A stretch of DNA of 64,000 nt from Pseudogymnoascus destructans (taxonomy: Eukaryota; Ascomycota; Leotiomycetes; Thelebolales; Thelebolaceae), in NCBI RefSeq assembly GCF_001641265.1, contig NW_020167524.1:1426001-1490000 (forward strand), given 5' to 3'. The notes under the pieces were generated by a model. It was not told the origin of the DNA. It saw only the letters and a list, made by a program, of their open reading frames with translations, and ran no database searches. The position numbers were made by a program, and so were the translations under genes. Positions 19,263-29,876 of this stretch are shown here, piece after piece. How positions within the stretch are numbered: position 1 is the first letter of the stretch; every line of letters starts with the position of its first letter.

Positions 19263-21440
19263 ATGCCAAAAGAAAACAAACAACGTGGTCGCCGCGGCGA
19301 GGGCAAGCGCAAGAGAGAGGCGAATGCGAACGAAGAGCCCGTGGGCAAGCGGCCCGCTCTCGACATTGGCGGCATCTCCTTCGTTGGAGACACCACCGAC
19401 ACCTTCGTCCCACCCCCATTCACAGAAGAAACCGACGGTCGCCCCTTCTACGGCCTCCTCGCCGAGGAAGAACAAGAATACTTTCGACGCGCGGACGAAC
19501 TGCTCGAGCTCAACGACTTCCCATCCGACGAGGACCGGTCGCTGTTCCTCGCCAACGTCTTCAAGGAGGCAGAGGGCAAGGAACTGAAAATTGCCAACAG
19601 CCAGTCTTGTTCCCGGCTGATGGAGAGGCTCATCCTGCTGAGCACACCTGCACAAAAGAAGACGCTGTTCCAAAAGTTCAGTGGACAGTTCCTGCACCTC
19701 ATCCAGCATCGATTCGCCAGCCATTGCTGTGAGACGCTCTTCATCTATTCTGCGCCTATCGTCACCCAAGAACTCACTGGAGATGAGCCTGCACCATCCG
19801 ACGAAGTCTACGTGTCGATGGAGAACTCCTTCCTCTACACTCTGAACGAACTCGAAGGACAAATCGGCTTCCTCCTTAACGACCGATTTGCGTCCCACGC
19901 CCTTCGCGTCCTCCTCGTCGTCCTCTCCGGAAAACCCCTCGCAAAATCCTCCACAAAAACCCTTCTCCAAAGCCGAAAGAAGGAGAACATCACCACCCCC
20001 GGCTTCAAGTCGTCTGCCGAAGAACTCAGCCTGGAAGCACGCGCCGTCCCATCCTCTTTCCAAGACGCTGTCAACAAGTTCATCTCCGACACTTCTGACA
20101 TTCTCGACGAGACCTCCATTCCGGTTCTGTCCTGCCACGAAACTGCCAACCCCGCTCTTCAACTCCTCCTAGAATTGGAGCTCACGCGCCCGACAAAGAC
20201 GAAGGATCTCGCCCCAGATGCCTCCGGATCGATACTGAAAAAACTTCTCCCCGACAACATTGAAACGGAGGGCTCCAAGTCCGCAGCATTCGTCAGTGGC
20301 CTCATCTACGAGTCCATCGGATCCCGCCTCCTGGAAACGCTCGTCATGTATGCCCCAGGAAAGCTTTTCAAGCAAATCTACCGCTCCACCTTCAAAGATC
20401 GCATCGGCGCGTTGGCTCGCAATGAGATTGCCACCTATGTGGTCATCAAAGTCCTCGAGCGCGTTTCCCGCGAAGACCTTGAGGAAGCGGCCACCTCCAT
20501 CATCCCTCAAATCCCCAACCTCATCGAGCGCTCCCGAACCGCCATCCTCAAGACCCTCCTTGAGCGCACATCCGCACGACGCGCCGAGAAGAGCACTGCT
20601 GCAATCACAACCGCGATCGCAGAGGCATACGGCAATGATCCCGCTACTCTCCTCCTAAAGATGACCAACACAACCCCCCAAACCGCCCCAGAAGCCGAAA
20701 CCGACGATAAAGTCGAACCTCGCCAAGATCTCACCACCCTTCACGGCTCCCTCCTCGCACAAGCCATGCTTGCCATTCCAGGCCTCCCAGCCACTCTCAT
20801 CCAGGATTCCCTTTTGTGCCTCGACCTCCCCACACTCCTCCACCTTGCCTGCACCACGACGACCTCTCACATCCTCCAGGCGGCTCTGATCCCCACGGAC
20901 CCATCATCTCCCAGCAATCCGGGCAGCGCCAACAACGCACCGTTCCGCCGCAAGCTAGTCAACATCTTCCTCGCAGACCCAAAGTCGATCGTCACGCTAG
21001 CGACGTCAAAGTCGGGATCGCACGCCCTCGACGCGTTCTGGGATGGCACGCAAGGACTCATGATGCTGAAGGAGCGCATCTGCAGTATCCTTGCTGACTC
21101 GATGACTCAGCTGCGCGAAGATTGGGTGGGAAGAGTAGTACTAAGGAACTGGATGGTGGAGCTCTTCGTCAGGAGGAAGGTGGAGTGGATTGCAAAGGTC
21201 AAGGAGGGAGAAGGGGGTAAGACAGTTACTGTGGCGCAAAAGGAGGACGAAGGTGACGCGGCAGAGGTGAAGAAGCCATTCCCTGCAAAGAAGGGACCAG
21301 TTAAAGGAAAAGGCGGAGATGGAAAGTCGGCGATTCAGCTTGCGAGAGAAAAGTTTGCAGCAGGAAAAACAAAGGGGGAAATGAAAGTTGTGCGTGGCAA
21401 GGGGACGGGTGCGAATGCTGGGATGATCAAGAGTAGATAG
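19263..21440 (+). CDS. NOP9: nucleolar pre-rRNA processing protein NOP9 (Pumilio-like)
   Basis: Single-exon gene of 725 residues. NOP9 binds the 20S pre-rRNA near the ITS1 cleavage site and controls the final cut that makes 18S rRNA; it acts in the nucleolus within the small-subunit processome. The N-terminus is basic (KENKQRGRRGEGKRKRE). Pumilio-like helical repeats run from about residue 110 to 640: ANSQSCSRLMERL at 111-123, HRFASHCCETLF at 149-160, NDRFASHALRVLL, SIGSRLLETLV, ARNEIATYVVIKVLE, SKSGSHALDAFW and RVVLRNWMVELFV. The C-terminus is Lys/Gly-rich. The start ATG follows a short pyrimidine/CAC leader and fits the conserved N-terminus. It is intact despite Copia and Gypsy debris immediately upstream. 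Confidence 0.92.
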   Translation: MPKENKQRGRRGEGKRKREANANEEPVGKRPALDIGGISFVGDTTDTFVPPPFTEETDGRPFYGLLAEEEQEYFRRADELLELNDFPSDEDRSLFLANVFKEAEGKELKIANSQSCSRLMERLILLSTPAQKKTLFQKFSGQFLHLIQHRFASHCCETLFIYSAPIVTQELTGDEPAPSDEVYVSMENSFLYTLNELEGQIGFLLNDRFASHALRVLLVVLSGKPLAKSSTKTLLQSRKKENITTPGFKSSAEELSLEARAVPSSFQDAVNKFISDTSDILDETSIPVLSCHETANPALQLLLELELTRPTKTKDLAPDASGSILKKLLPDNIETEGSKSAAFVSGLIYESIGSRLLETLVMYAPGKLFKQIYRSTFKDRIGALARNEIATYVVIKVLERVSREDLEEAATSIIPQIPNLIERSRTAILKTLLERTSARRAEKSTAAITTAIAEAYGNDPATLLLKMTNTTPQTAPEAETDDKVEPRQDLTTLHGSLLAQAMLAIPGLPATLIQDSLLCLDLPTLLHLACTTTTSHILQAALIPTDPSSPSNPGSANNAPFRRKLVNIFLADPKSIVTLATSKSGSHALDAFWDGTQGLMMLKERICSILADSMTQLREDWVGRVVLRNWMVELFVRRKVEWIAKVKEGEGGKTVTVAQKEDEGDAAEVKKPFPAKKGPVKGKGGDGKSAIQLAREKFAAGKTKGEMKVVRGKGTGANAGMIKSR

Positions 21441-21835
21441 ACTGGCAGTTATACCTATGAAGTCAATGTTTTCATATTAATCCGCAAATGCCTTCCCTCG
21501 ATCTAATGGCCATGAAGCCCTAACTCATATCTATTTACCTTCTACTTCGTCCGGTTTCGCCCGTCATATCTTACCAACTTTTTTTTCGTACTCTCCGCAA
21601 AAGACAGCCAGCAAACTCCCTTTCCTTTTCCTTCAAAAATACCCAAACAATTCTTACACAACCATGCTTCCCGACAAACCTGCTTATCCAACATGAAACC
21701 CTAAAAATAAAAAAATGATGCCTAGATCAGTAAAAGGTGGAATGGATGCCAGTCGCTCGTAAAACGCTCGAGACCACTGGTAGTCCGGCTCATGGTATAC
21801 AACTGAAAGTAAATGGTGCAAAAATCAACTCCGGC
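21441..21835. other. convergent 3' intergenic region
   Basis: 395 bp between the stops of NOP9 (plus) and the Ras-like gene (minus). AT-rich; holds the two 3' untranslated regions; no gene seen. Confidence 0.6.
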
Positions 21836-22867
21836 TCACCAACACCTTAGCCAACCCCATCCCTTCTTCGGAGGCCCGATATCCCCTTGTGGTATAGGCA
21901 CCCTCATCCGCTTCCCCTCCATCTCTAGAGGGCTCAACGGCGCCGTCACGGCGTGCCTCACACCCACTCCTGCCTCCGACTTCCTCCTCCGTATCTTCTT
22001 CTCGCGCTGCTCTTGACTCTGCCCGCTCCTCCCTGCGTCTCTCCTCGGCATTTGCTCTGCCCTCTCCGTCTCATGTCGCCTTGCCTGCTCGCGCTGATAA
22101 CGTAGACTCTCCTCCGTCCAGTCAACTGTATACCGCCTGTTATCCCCACGGACCTCCCTCTCTGCAGTAGCCCTCGCATACTCCTCCTCCAGTCGTCGCT
22201 GCTCTTCCTCCCGTCGCACCTCAACCACTCGTCGCACAATCAGCCCAAACGTCTCCTCAACATTCACCCGCTCTCGCGCGCTCGTCTCCATAAACCCGCA
22301 CCCATGCCGCCGCGCCCATTCCAGTCCCTCCCGAGCCGGCACTCGTCGAGAACTCGCCAGGTCAACCTTGTTCCCCGCCACAATCTTGACAGGCTTCAAC
22401 TCCGACGCCTCGCTCACGACGGTCGTCCCTGTGCCACATCTCGATCGTCCAACCCGCGTTGTACTCCTTGTCAGCGGCTCACTGCGCTCGGTCCGCCGCC
22501 GAAGCGCCGTCTCAGCCCTCTCCTCCCGACACTCCCCCTCCACCCGCACCAGCGCCTCAAACCACCCCAGCGCCTCTAGACTCCGGCGGCTCGTAATGTC
22601 ATATACTAGCACAAACCCATCCGCGTGCAGCGCCTCCTGCGCCCACAGCCCGCGGTATTCCTCCTGCCCTGCCGTGTCCGTAATCGTAATCACATACTCC
22701 ACGCCGTCCACACGCCGTGTTATGCTGTAGCTATCCTCAATCGTCGGGTCGTATGTCGAGGTGAAGGCGTTACGGACGAGTGATAGCGTTAGCGACGACT
22801 TGCCGCTCCCGCCCGCGCCGAACAGTGTTATGGCGATGGGTTGTGGGGAGGGGGCCGGGCCGGACAT
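21836..22867 (-). CDS. Ras-like small GTPase with C-terminal extension and no CAAX box
   Basis: 343 residues, single exon. P-loop GAGGSGKS at 17-24 (Ser at the position of Ras Val14), switch I DPTIEDSY at 40-47, DTAGQEE at 64-70 (Gln equivalent to Ras Gln61), NKVD at 166-169 and ETSA at 194-197. The G1-G5 set places it in the Ras family as a GDP/GTP switch, and the switch regions look functional. Two oddities stand out. There is an Arg/Glu/Thr-rich insertion of about 45 residues before NKVD (about 112-157). A charged extension of about 130 residues follows the G domain and ends in WLRCW, not in a prenylation CAAX box, so any membrane attachment would need another route, for instance palmitoylation of that Cys. 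The partner and pathway are unknown. Confidence 0.88.
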   Translation of the reverse strand: MSGPAPSPQPIAITLFGAGGSGKSSLTLSLVRNAFTSTYDPTIEDSYSITRRVDGVEYVITITDTAGQEEYRGLWAQEALHADGFVLVYDITSRRSLEALGWFEALVRVEGECREERAETALRRRTERSEPLTRSTTRVGRSRCGTGTTVVSEASELKPVKIVAGNKVDLASSRRVPAREGLEWARRHGCGFMETSARERVNVEETFGLIVRRVVEVRREEEQRRLEEEYARATAEREVRGDNRRYTVDWTEESLRYQREQARRHETERAEQMPRRDAGRSGQSQEQREKKIRRRKSEAGVGVRHAVTAPLSPLEMEGKRMRVPIPQGDIGPPKKGWGWLRCW

Positions 22868-23560
22868 CGTGGGCCGGGATTTATAGGCTGCTGACGAGAT
22901 GGGCGTGAAGACGAGAGTGCTGGGCGAACCGCCCGCGTTATGGGCGGCGCTGGTTGTTCAATGATCGAGTATTTCGTGTGTCTCCGCACAAAAAGGTCGT
23001 GTTGTTGTGGTCGTATCCCTTGCCGGCTATTTGTAGCTCGGTCGGCGTTAGCTCGGTCGGCGTTAGTTCGTGACAGTCGTGTAAACAGTCGACAAGGCAA
23101 ATCGTAGCCACTGCGGACGCAATCACGGACACTCGTCTCGATTAATGGCTCGTCGCCGTCGTTCTGGCGATGTGCGTTGGCCACGCGCTGAGATCGTCAA
23201 AGGGCTTCTGTCAGGTACTGTGCAGTGCAGTAGCGTGGCGCCGGTGGCTGCAGTATATAGCGGCGCCTTGGTTAGGCTGGCCAGATCGTCGTTGTGCTGT
23301 CTAAATTGGGTGTGTTTTTCGTGTTTCGCCTTATGGACATGGTGTGTTGGTGGCCGTGCAATTCTTTGTAGAGCAGGGCGGGTAAAATGTGAAGTGGAAT
23401 GTGATGAAAATCGTGGGATTCAAAGGTGGGAGAATTGAGTGGTCGCGTTGGGGTAGTAGCAAGGGTCACACAGGGGGGACGGGCGCACAATCGAGGCGAA
23501 CGTGGGTCGCTGGAGATGTGCGAGGCTGCATATAAATAAGACCTGGGAATGCTAATATAT
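22868..23560. other. upstream region of the Ras-like gene, no gene seen
   Basis: GC-rich 5' region. A short direct repeat GCTCGGTCGGCGTTAG occurs twice (23035-23066). Open frames here lack recognisable domains. Confidence 0.5.
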
Positions 23561-23562
23561 GT

Positions 23563-24689
23563 ATGACAATTGTTGGTTTAGTCTCTGCGCCTAGCTCTGC
23601 TATTTTATCTTGTTATCTATTTGTTTACCACGCATCGGATTTATACGGAGCTTGTCCCGCCAGCGTCATTTCTAGAGTCTCCATGGCTTCGTCCATAGCT
23701 TCGTCCATAGCTTCGTCGCAGACCCGTTCGGCCGCTCTAGAAGCCGCATCTAGCTCCCCAATTACCTTCTTTGGCCCGAAATTATAGAATTATAGGGATC
23801 TTGAAGGCCCCAAGGCGTCAGAAAAAAGAGCGAAAAGGGAAAAAGGGAGGGTTTGATCGGCAGCGTGGGACCCTAAACGGAACCCTGAAGCTGACTTTGC
23901 TAATATCGCTTACTCAGCCACCTAAGACACTTCCAAAAAAGAAGGCCAATGGAACAATTTACCCCTGTCAGCCCACGCGAGATGGAAGAAACGTTTGCGG
24001 ATCCGACGAAGATCTTTGTGGGAAAGCCTCCTTTTTGTGGAAATGGGGAAATGGGGAAATGTCATCTTATACCATGCTATTTGTGCGTATGGGGAACCTA
24101 CTGCTCTCTCTGGAACCTACTGCTCTCTCGAGGCGGCCAATTCTGCTGCGCACGGCTGCCTATTTGATGCCGGTAACGAGAGAGAGTGGTTCTTTCTCCC
24201 AATATGGGGACGATCCTACCGCCCTAGTCAGATATAGAATCCATCAGCGCATGGGTCTGGTGGTCGTCGTGGTGGCACCCGATGGAACAACCTTCCGCGT
24301 CTGCATTAGCACCACTCCTAATGTTGGTCACTTAACGACTGATAATGAGGACGGCCAGATCGCGGCCGATCTCTACTATGCAGTACAAACAGAATGCGAA
24401 CGGCGATGGAGGACAACGTCGCGGTATCAATATCGAGGGCATATTCATGACATATGACAAGGCGCAATCCTTTGAGCACAGCGTGCTGTTGTCCGAAGAA
24501 GACGAAATCACTAAGGAGAGCTTTGCCGAATATGATAAGGCGGGTGATAACAAGAGAGACTGTGGATTTGGCGGGAATGTCGTTATACATGCAGTGGGAA
24601 TTAATGGGGAGAAGCATCTGATTAGTGTCATTAAAGGTCAGCCGATGAATAGTGTTGAACTGGCAGAAGCCGCAGTGCGGATTTCTTGA
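23563..24689 (+). other. weak coding region, two overlapping frames, unrecognised
   Basis: One plus frame (open to 24457) contains YGDDPTALVRYRIHQRMG, then LVVVVVAPDGTTFRVC and EDGQIAADLYYAVQTE. A second frame continues from about 24380 to a TGA at 24689 with INIEGIFMTYDKAQSFEHSV and GFGGNVVIHAVGINGEKHLI. Together they read like one protein with a frame change near 24390-24430. No family was recognised and no start codon is convincing. A 12-bp repeat (GCTTCGTCCATA) occurs about three times at 23684-23720. Confidence 0.25.
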
Positions 24690-25500
24690 CCGCGGGAATT
24701 TTCCTTCAAATTGACGTCAAATTGACTATATCAACGAGCCATTGAGCAGTGATAGGGCTAGCTGGGGCGGGGCAAGGAAGAGCTGATCTGAATCTGCTGG
24801 ATTGATAATAAATGTAAAGGAAAATCGTTGCGGTGATGAACAGACGACAAGCGTAAAAAGGCAAATATAATTTTGACAATGGCTTGTGACAGATATTTGT
24901 CAAGCAATAAGACCATCAATCAGCGAAGCACTGCTGGTTCGCCGTGATCAGCGGATGCAAGAAGGCACACCTGAAGGCGTTGACAGCGGCGCAACGAGAG
25001 CTCAAGGGTCGGTTTAACTATATTTCGAAAAGAGTCGCGAGACAGACCCCCAGAACCCGCTCGTTTCGATCCCTGCCTGCGCCTTCTTCTTCTCAACTGG
25101 CGCGCCTTCATAATTCCAATCTGCTCCGCCACCTCCCTTCCTCATTTTATCAAACAATCTTTTCCACAAAATAGGCACACTCTGGTCATTAAAAACGGAA
25201 TACGGCGTAGAAATGTACTACTACCAGCTGTGCCAGTACGAATGACATCGAGGAGCGGGGAATTGGAGAGGTCGCGGAGGACCTCTCCAATTCCCCACTT
25301 CTGTTGCGCTTTTCCTACTCGGCTATCCAGGGAAAGGTGTATGAGAAGCGGATGAAGGGGGCGTGCGGCGTGAGAGAGTGCGTTTTGGTTCTAATGGGGG
25401 CGTTGTTTCTTGTTTTCCAGCCCATATCCAGCCTATATCCAACAATTTTCTTTTTAGACGCGATAAGACCTTTACTAGGCGCAAGATCGTCCCGACCTGT
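24690..25500. other. intergenic, no gene seen; contains a hairpin palindrome
   Basis: No supported coding frame. It includes the near-perfect palindrome at 25257-25296. Confidence 0.5.
25257..25296. repeat. 40-bp palindrome
   Basis: Arms of 17 bp (GGGGAATTGGAGAGGTC and its exact complement) flank a 6-nt centre. Confidence 0.85.
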
Positions 25501-25514
25501 ACCCTGTCAATATT

Positions 25515-25930
25515 CTGAGGATAACATCACTAGATCCAGATAGGCTGCAGCAGCTACCCGTTGAGATTATCCTTGACATAGTCATGCACTTAGGCTGGGA
25601 GCCAGGGGATATCGGGAGTTTTCTTGGGAGCTCCAAGGTAGATGCCTCGTCTCACCCCTGCCCAGCTTCTATCCACCTTACTAACCTATTCGTTACCAGA
25701 CAATAAGATTGGTCCTGAAGACCCACGAAGAGCACCTCTCTCAACAGTTCGCGTCTCATCTCTACCCAACGTCCATGGACCCCATCCTCGCCCGCCCTTC
25801 AGAATATGGGACACCACCACTACAGATTGGACATTACGATTGTACTGTTGGAAGACAAGAAACAGAATATGGGACACCGCCACTACAGATTGTCATGGGG
25901 GACCGATCCCAGACCGGACCCGTGGTCTGG
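25515..25930 (+). pseudogene. F-box protein fragment with an intron
   Basis: The plus strand reads DPDRLQQLPVEIILDIVMHL, then GWEPGDIGSFLGSSK, the start of a fungal F-box (substrate adaptor of SCF ubiquitin ligases). A donor GTAGATGCC at 25637 and acceptor TTACCAG at about 25700 join it to TIRLVLKTHEEHLSQQFASH, a usual continuation in this family. No start codon is visible and the downstream sequence turns into short direct repeats, so this looks like a truncated gene. Confidence 0.45.
25801..25892. repeat. direct repeat, 28-bp units 63 bp apart
   Basis: AGAATATGGGACACC.CCACTACAGATTG occurs at 25801-25829 and 25864-25892. Confidence 0.8.
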
Positions 25931-26229
25931 TCTGAAGCCAATAACCCACGGTCCCCCACGGGTCTGCCAGGAAACCGGTCACATGATAATAATATTACTA
26001 TAATATTGTCGAGCACAAATTTGGAGCTTAAGGACTTAATTGAGTAAACTACGGGGGCGAAGCCATATATATACCGCCTAGCGGTATAGTATCCCCCCCC
26101 TTGAATGATTGTTAGGTTCCACTATTCCCACTTTTAATACTGCCAAAATTAAGGGGGTCTTAGTGTAATTATGTATGTAAATGTAAATAGTATTGTAATA
26201 CCTTCAAAATATTTAGTTCTATAGAATCA

Positions 26230-26327
26230 GCTATGGATATTATAGAGCTTTGAAATCCACAGACGCCTACTACGCCTCGCTTTAAGGCTCCTGCAACTAC
26301 TCGAGAAGATAGAATTGCAATTCAAAC
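26230..26327 (+). pseudogene. Tc1/mariner transposase, N-terminal piece
   Basis: Starts near ATGGATATTATAGAG (about 26233), has a TGA after MDIIEL, and continues PTTPRFKAPATTREDRIAIQ to the Gypsy-1 target site CAAAC (26323-26327). Confidence 0.7.
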
Positions 26328-26563
26328 TGTAAAGCATAAGCCTAAGGTCTCACGGGAGTCCAGGGAACCAGGTCAGGAGGCAGGAAGGTATCGTATTCTG
26401 TAAGCACAATAGGTCTACGTAGATACATCGACTATTGACTGGAGGCCTTCTTCTGAGGCCTCCAACCCCTTTTATCTATGCACCTTGTGCCCTATTTTAC
26501 CGAGCCCTATGGGCCGCTTATGAAAGGGACCTCACGTGGTGGCACGTGATGGCCTTCCTTACA
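26328..26563 (-). repeat. Gypsy-1 copy 2, 3' LTR
   Basis: 236 bp. It is followed on the plus strand by the complement of the polypurine tract (ATTACCTCCCCTCTT at 26564-26578). Confidence 0.95.
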
Positions 26564-26967
26564 ATTACCTCCCCTCTTAGAGGGATTGCCCTCAATTCCA
26601 AGGTTTCGCAGCTAGGGCTTACTTGCCCTCCTGGCTTGTTTAGACTTTTTGTTTTGACCCGGGTGGTGGACTTGTTTGGGTGTGTGCTTGGTGTGCTGGT
26701 CCCGTGACCCCCCTTGGTTGTGGGTTGCCGCGGCCACCCCCTTTGTTATGGGTCTCGCGCCAAACTCCTACTTCCTTCCAAACTTCCTATCGAACTTCCT
26801 GCCACCTTCATCCTCAACATCACCTTACTTCACCTTTCGCCCTCGATCTTAGTCCCAACCTTTGGGGCCTACACAGTTGCTTGTTTCTTTAAGGTAATCA
26901 CTTCCTTTCCACCTGGATTGCAGGAGCTTATCGTTACGGATAGATCTGACATCATCCAACCCTCATC

Positions 26968-27746
26968 ATGGCTCCCAAGCTGAAGGGGAAGGCTCCAGTT
27001 ACTACACCTCGCAAGCGACCAGTGGCCCAGATGTCCAGCTCTCCCGAGTCGCAGGCGCCCGCCACGCCTGTTCCATCTGTTGTCACCTCCTCCACATCAC
27101 GTTCTCGCACTATCCATCCGTATCGTTTGCCTGAAGTTGAGGACGAAGCTGAGGATCTCGAAGGCTCCGTCGTTCCTGAGTCTGAGGCTCCAAAGGATGA
27201 GCGCACCGTGCTTGGGTGGAAGGTCGCTGCCCGCTGTGAGGTTCCTGATTCTGCAGGACGCCTTCGCGCTGGCTCCTGCCCGTGCTGCATGAAGTGTGCG
27301 CACACGTATTACAACTTCCCAGGCCAGATGTGCTGGGTCCCTTCCGGCATGGCCAAGTGTGCAGACTGCCTTCGGGGCAACCACGCGTGCGTTCCAGTAA
27401 GGGACTCCCTCCTCATTGTTTGTTTGTACTAATGGTTGGGTAGGCTGCTGCCCAGCTTGGCGCCGAGTTGGAGGCCCTCCAGCTTGCGGCTGACGCTCTC
27501 CTGAACTGTTGGGCCGACGACGAAGATGCTGGCCTTGCTGCTGATTCTGAGGCTACTGTCCAGGCCATCAGCGCCCTTCACGCTGCCCAGCGCGTATACA
27601 GCAATGCCACCAAGGCCAATACCATTACGTTGTCCCATCCTTGCTTCCTTGTGCTTGCTTCCTGTGATATGCCTCGATTAACGATAGCCCTACATCATGT
27701 TTTGGCACCCATTGGTCGTCTGCGGCTGTATAACCAGCCCATCTAA
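26968..27746 (+). CDS. antisense spliced Cys-rich gene inside Gypsy-1 (copy 2)
   Basis: Second intact copy of the 243-residue gene described at 10084-10862. Exon 1 is 26968-27396, the intron 27397-27443 (GTAAGG...TACTAAT...TAG), exon 2 27444-27746. It is opposite to gag-pol and its last 122 bp overlap the chromodomain codons (pol ends at 27625). The distance from the LTR edge to the ATG is 404 bp, room for a leader or promoter of its own. The intron has survived in a retroelement because in the genomic (sense) RNA it is antisense and cannot be spliced. Confidence 0.7.
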
Positions 27747-29401
27747 TAAGGTACTCCTCTCTCTGGCCCCTGCCTCGTTTGATTATCCTGTGGTCTAGGA
27801 CCGCTTCTACTTGGTATTCTTCCTCACCGTCCACAATTTCTTGGCTAGGTGGAGGGTTGGGTTCCTCTGTGTTTTTCCAATACCTTTCTAGTAAGGACAC
27901 GTGGAACACGTTGTGGATCGCCTTATACCTTGGCGGTAGCTTCAACTGGTAAGCCTGCTTACCGATGCGCTGGGTGATCTCATACGGGCCAAGCCAGCGG
28001 TGCCCAAGCTTCCTACTTGGCTGGGTGGTTCTGATATTCTTGGCCGAAAGCCATACTTTCTCTCCTACCACGTACTGCATTGGCTTGTGCAGCTTGTTGT
28101 AGCCTCGTATTTGGGCTTCCTTCGTCTGTTTCCACGCCTCTTCGAGCTCCTGTCGCAATTCTAGGATCAGGTTGATGCGATCTTTCGCGACTGGCACTTC
28201 CCTTCTGGTGGGGTCGTCCTCGATCCCTTGTCTTAGGTCTATATTGATGCCGTATCGGGCCTGGTTTGGCGACATCTGGATGGAATCGTGGAAGGCGTTA
28301 TTGTAGGTCAATTCCGCGAAGTGGAGGAGTTCCACCCAGTTGTCTTGGTGTTGATTACAGTGAATCCGCAAGTAGGCTTCGATATTCTGATTCTGCCTCT
28401 CGGTCTGGCTGTCGGATTGAGGGTGGAAAGCGGTCGATAGGTTACGCCTTACTTTGAGGTGAAAACAGAACGCTGACCAGAAGTGACAGGTGAACACACT
28501 CCCTCGATCCGTGATTATTTCGGCTGGGATTCCAAAGTCCTTTACCCAGAACGCAAGGAAGAGGCGCGACAGCTCTGGGGCCGTGATGGTTTTCCTACAG
28601 GGTATATATTTGGACACCTTAGTATAACGATCAACAATCACAAGGATGGAGTCTGAAGCCTTGCCTTGATCCGCCCCTACGCTTGGGGGCAGATCCGTGA
28701 TAAAGTCCATACTTATGGATTCAAATGGTTTCGAGGGCATTCTTAAGGCCTGCATTTCACCATATGGCCTATGCTGCACGGGCTTGATGCGCTGGCATCT
28801 ATCGCAGCCCCGTACGTACTCCCTGGTTTCCTCGCTGAGGCCAGGCCAGTAGTATTTGCGTTGGATCAACTCTTGGGTTTTCTTATATCCAAAATGCCCG
28901 GCTAGTGGGTCATCATGGCAAATCTTGAAAATTTCCATCCGCACTGCCTGGTTGGGAGGTACATATACCGCTCCCTTGAAGCGTAGGATGCCTGCATCAT
29001 CTACTCTCCAATCTGAAGAGCCCTTTGCTCGCGCCAACCCAATATCCTTGGCCCTTTTAACAGCTAACTCGTCAGTCGCCTGGAGGGTTTTGATCAAGTC
29101 TATTAGGGGTTCAGAAGCAGCACTATAGGCGCTCTCTCTCTTGGCTACAGCAGCTACTGCAACCCGAGGGACAACGAGACCTGGACTCTTGGTGTCCTTA
29201 CTATGGTCATCGCCCAGTCTTACGCTGCTAGCGTTTGCCTTCCTACGCTGTAGGTTAGGTTCTCCTATCTGAAAGCCTTCTTGGCTTGTTATCATCCGAC
29301 TTATCTGCGGGATACCTCCTGCCTGCATGGCTTCTCGGAGCTTGTTCTTAAGGGTCAGTAGCATCACATTCTGGCTACCCTTTTCACCCTCATAGTCTGG
29401 T
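27625..29401 (-). pseudogene. pol: Gypsy-1 copy 2 pol, 3' part (linker, integrase, chromodomain)
   Basis: Open frame for the RNase H-integrase linker, the H2C2 zinc motif, the DDE core (SMDFITDLP, ITDRGSVF, QTERQNQ), the GPY/F-like part and the chromodomain (YLIRWAGY). It is separated from the 5' part of pol by the LTR-C insertion at 29402. Without the insertion it would be in frame with 29877-31731. Confidence 0.92.
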
Positions 29402-29876
29402 TGTAACGCTGACTTCTAAACGATAGAAGACACAGAGGTTCTCTTGCGTAAAGGTTTACTTATCAGAGGAGGCAGGGGATCAGACACAAAGGCTTCAAGT
29501 AACACGTTACTAGTATATAACAAATACTGTATTGAGTTGAGCACGAAGCTCCTATCTAAGGAAATACTATCTACTTATATAGTGGCGTCGTGCCTAGTGG
29601 ACTCTTGGGAACTCACTCGAGTCCTCGGAGTCCTGGACTCTTAGGACTCTTCTCATTATCCTGCGAGTCCATCACGTGCCTAGTGGACTCCTGGGAACTC
29701 ACTCGAGTCCTCGGAGTCCTGGACTCTTAGGACTCTTCTCCTCATCCTGCGAGTCCGTCACGTGATACTTTCGGAACTACTATTCCCCGCTGCCCCTCCA
29801 GGTACCAGGGCCGGTCTCATGCGACCTCCCTCCTTCCTGTCCTGTAGTTGGCCAGCCTTCTTGTTCCGTCGTAACA
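29402..29876 (-). mobile_element. solo LTR, family LTR-C, with TSD CTGGT
   Basis: 475 bp, TGTAACGCTGAC...GTCGTAACA, with CTGGT at 29397-29401 and 29877-29881, inserted in pol of Gypsy-1 copy 2. A TATATAAG-type box (minus strand, near 29575-29580) suggests the minus orientation. It contains two 86-bp tandem units at 29590-29675 and 29676-29761. Confidence 0.93.
29590..29761. repeat. 86-bp tandem duplication within LTR-C
   Basis: Two consecutive units starting GTGCCTAGTGGACTC and rich in GACTC/GAGTC; only a few differences between them. Confidence 0.9.

Noticed and set aside
19046..19732. Plus-strand 228-codon frame upstream of and overlapping NOP9
   Set aside because: Out of frame with NOP9; its 3' half is an Arg-rich shadow of the NOP9 N-terminus.
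18963..20162. Minus-strand 399-codon frame over NOP9
   Set aside because: Antisense of the well-conserved NOP9 repeats; no family features of its own.
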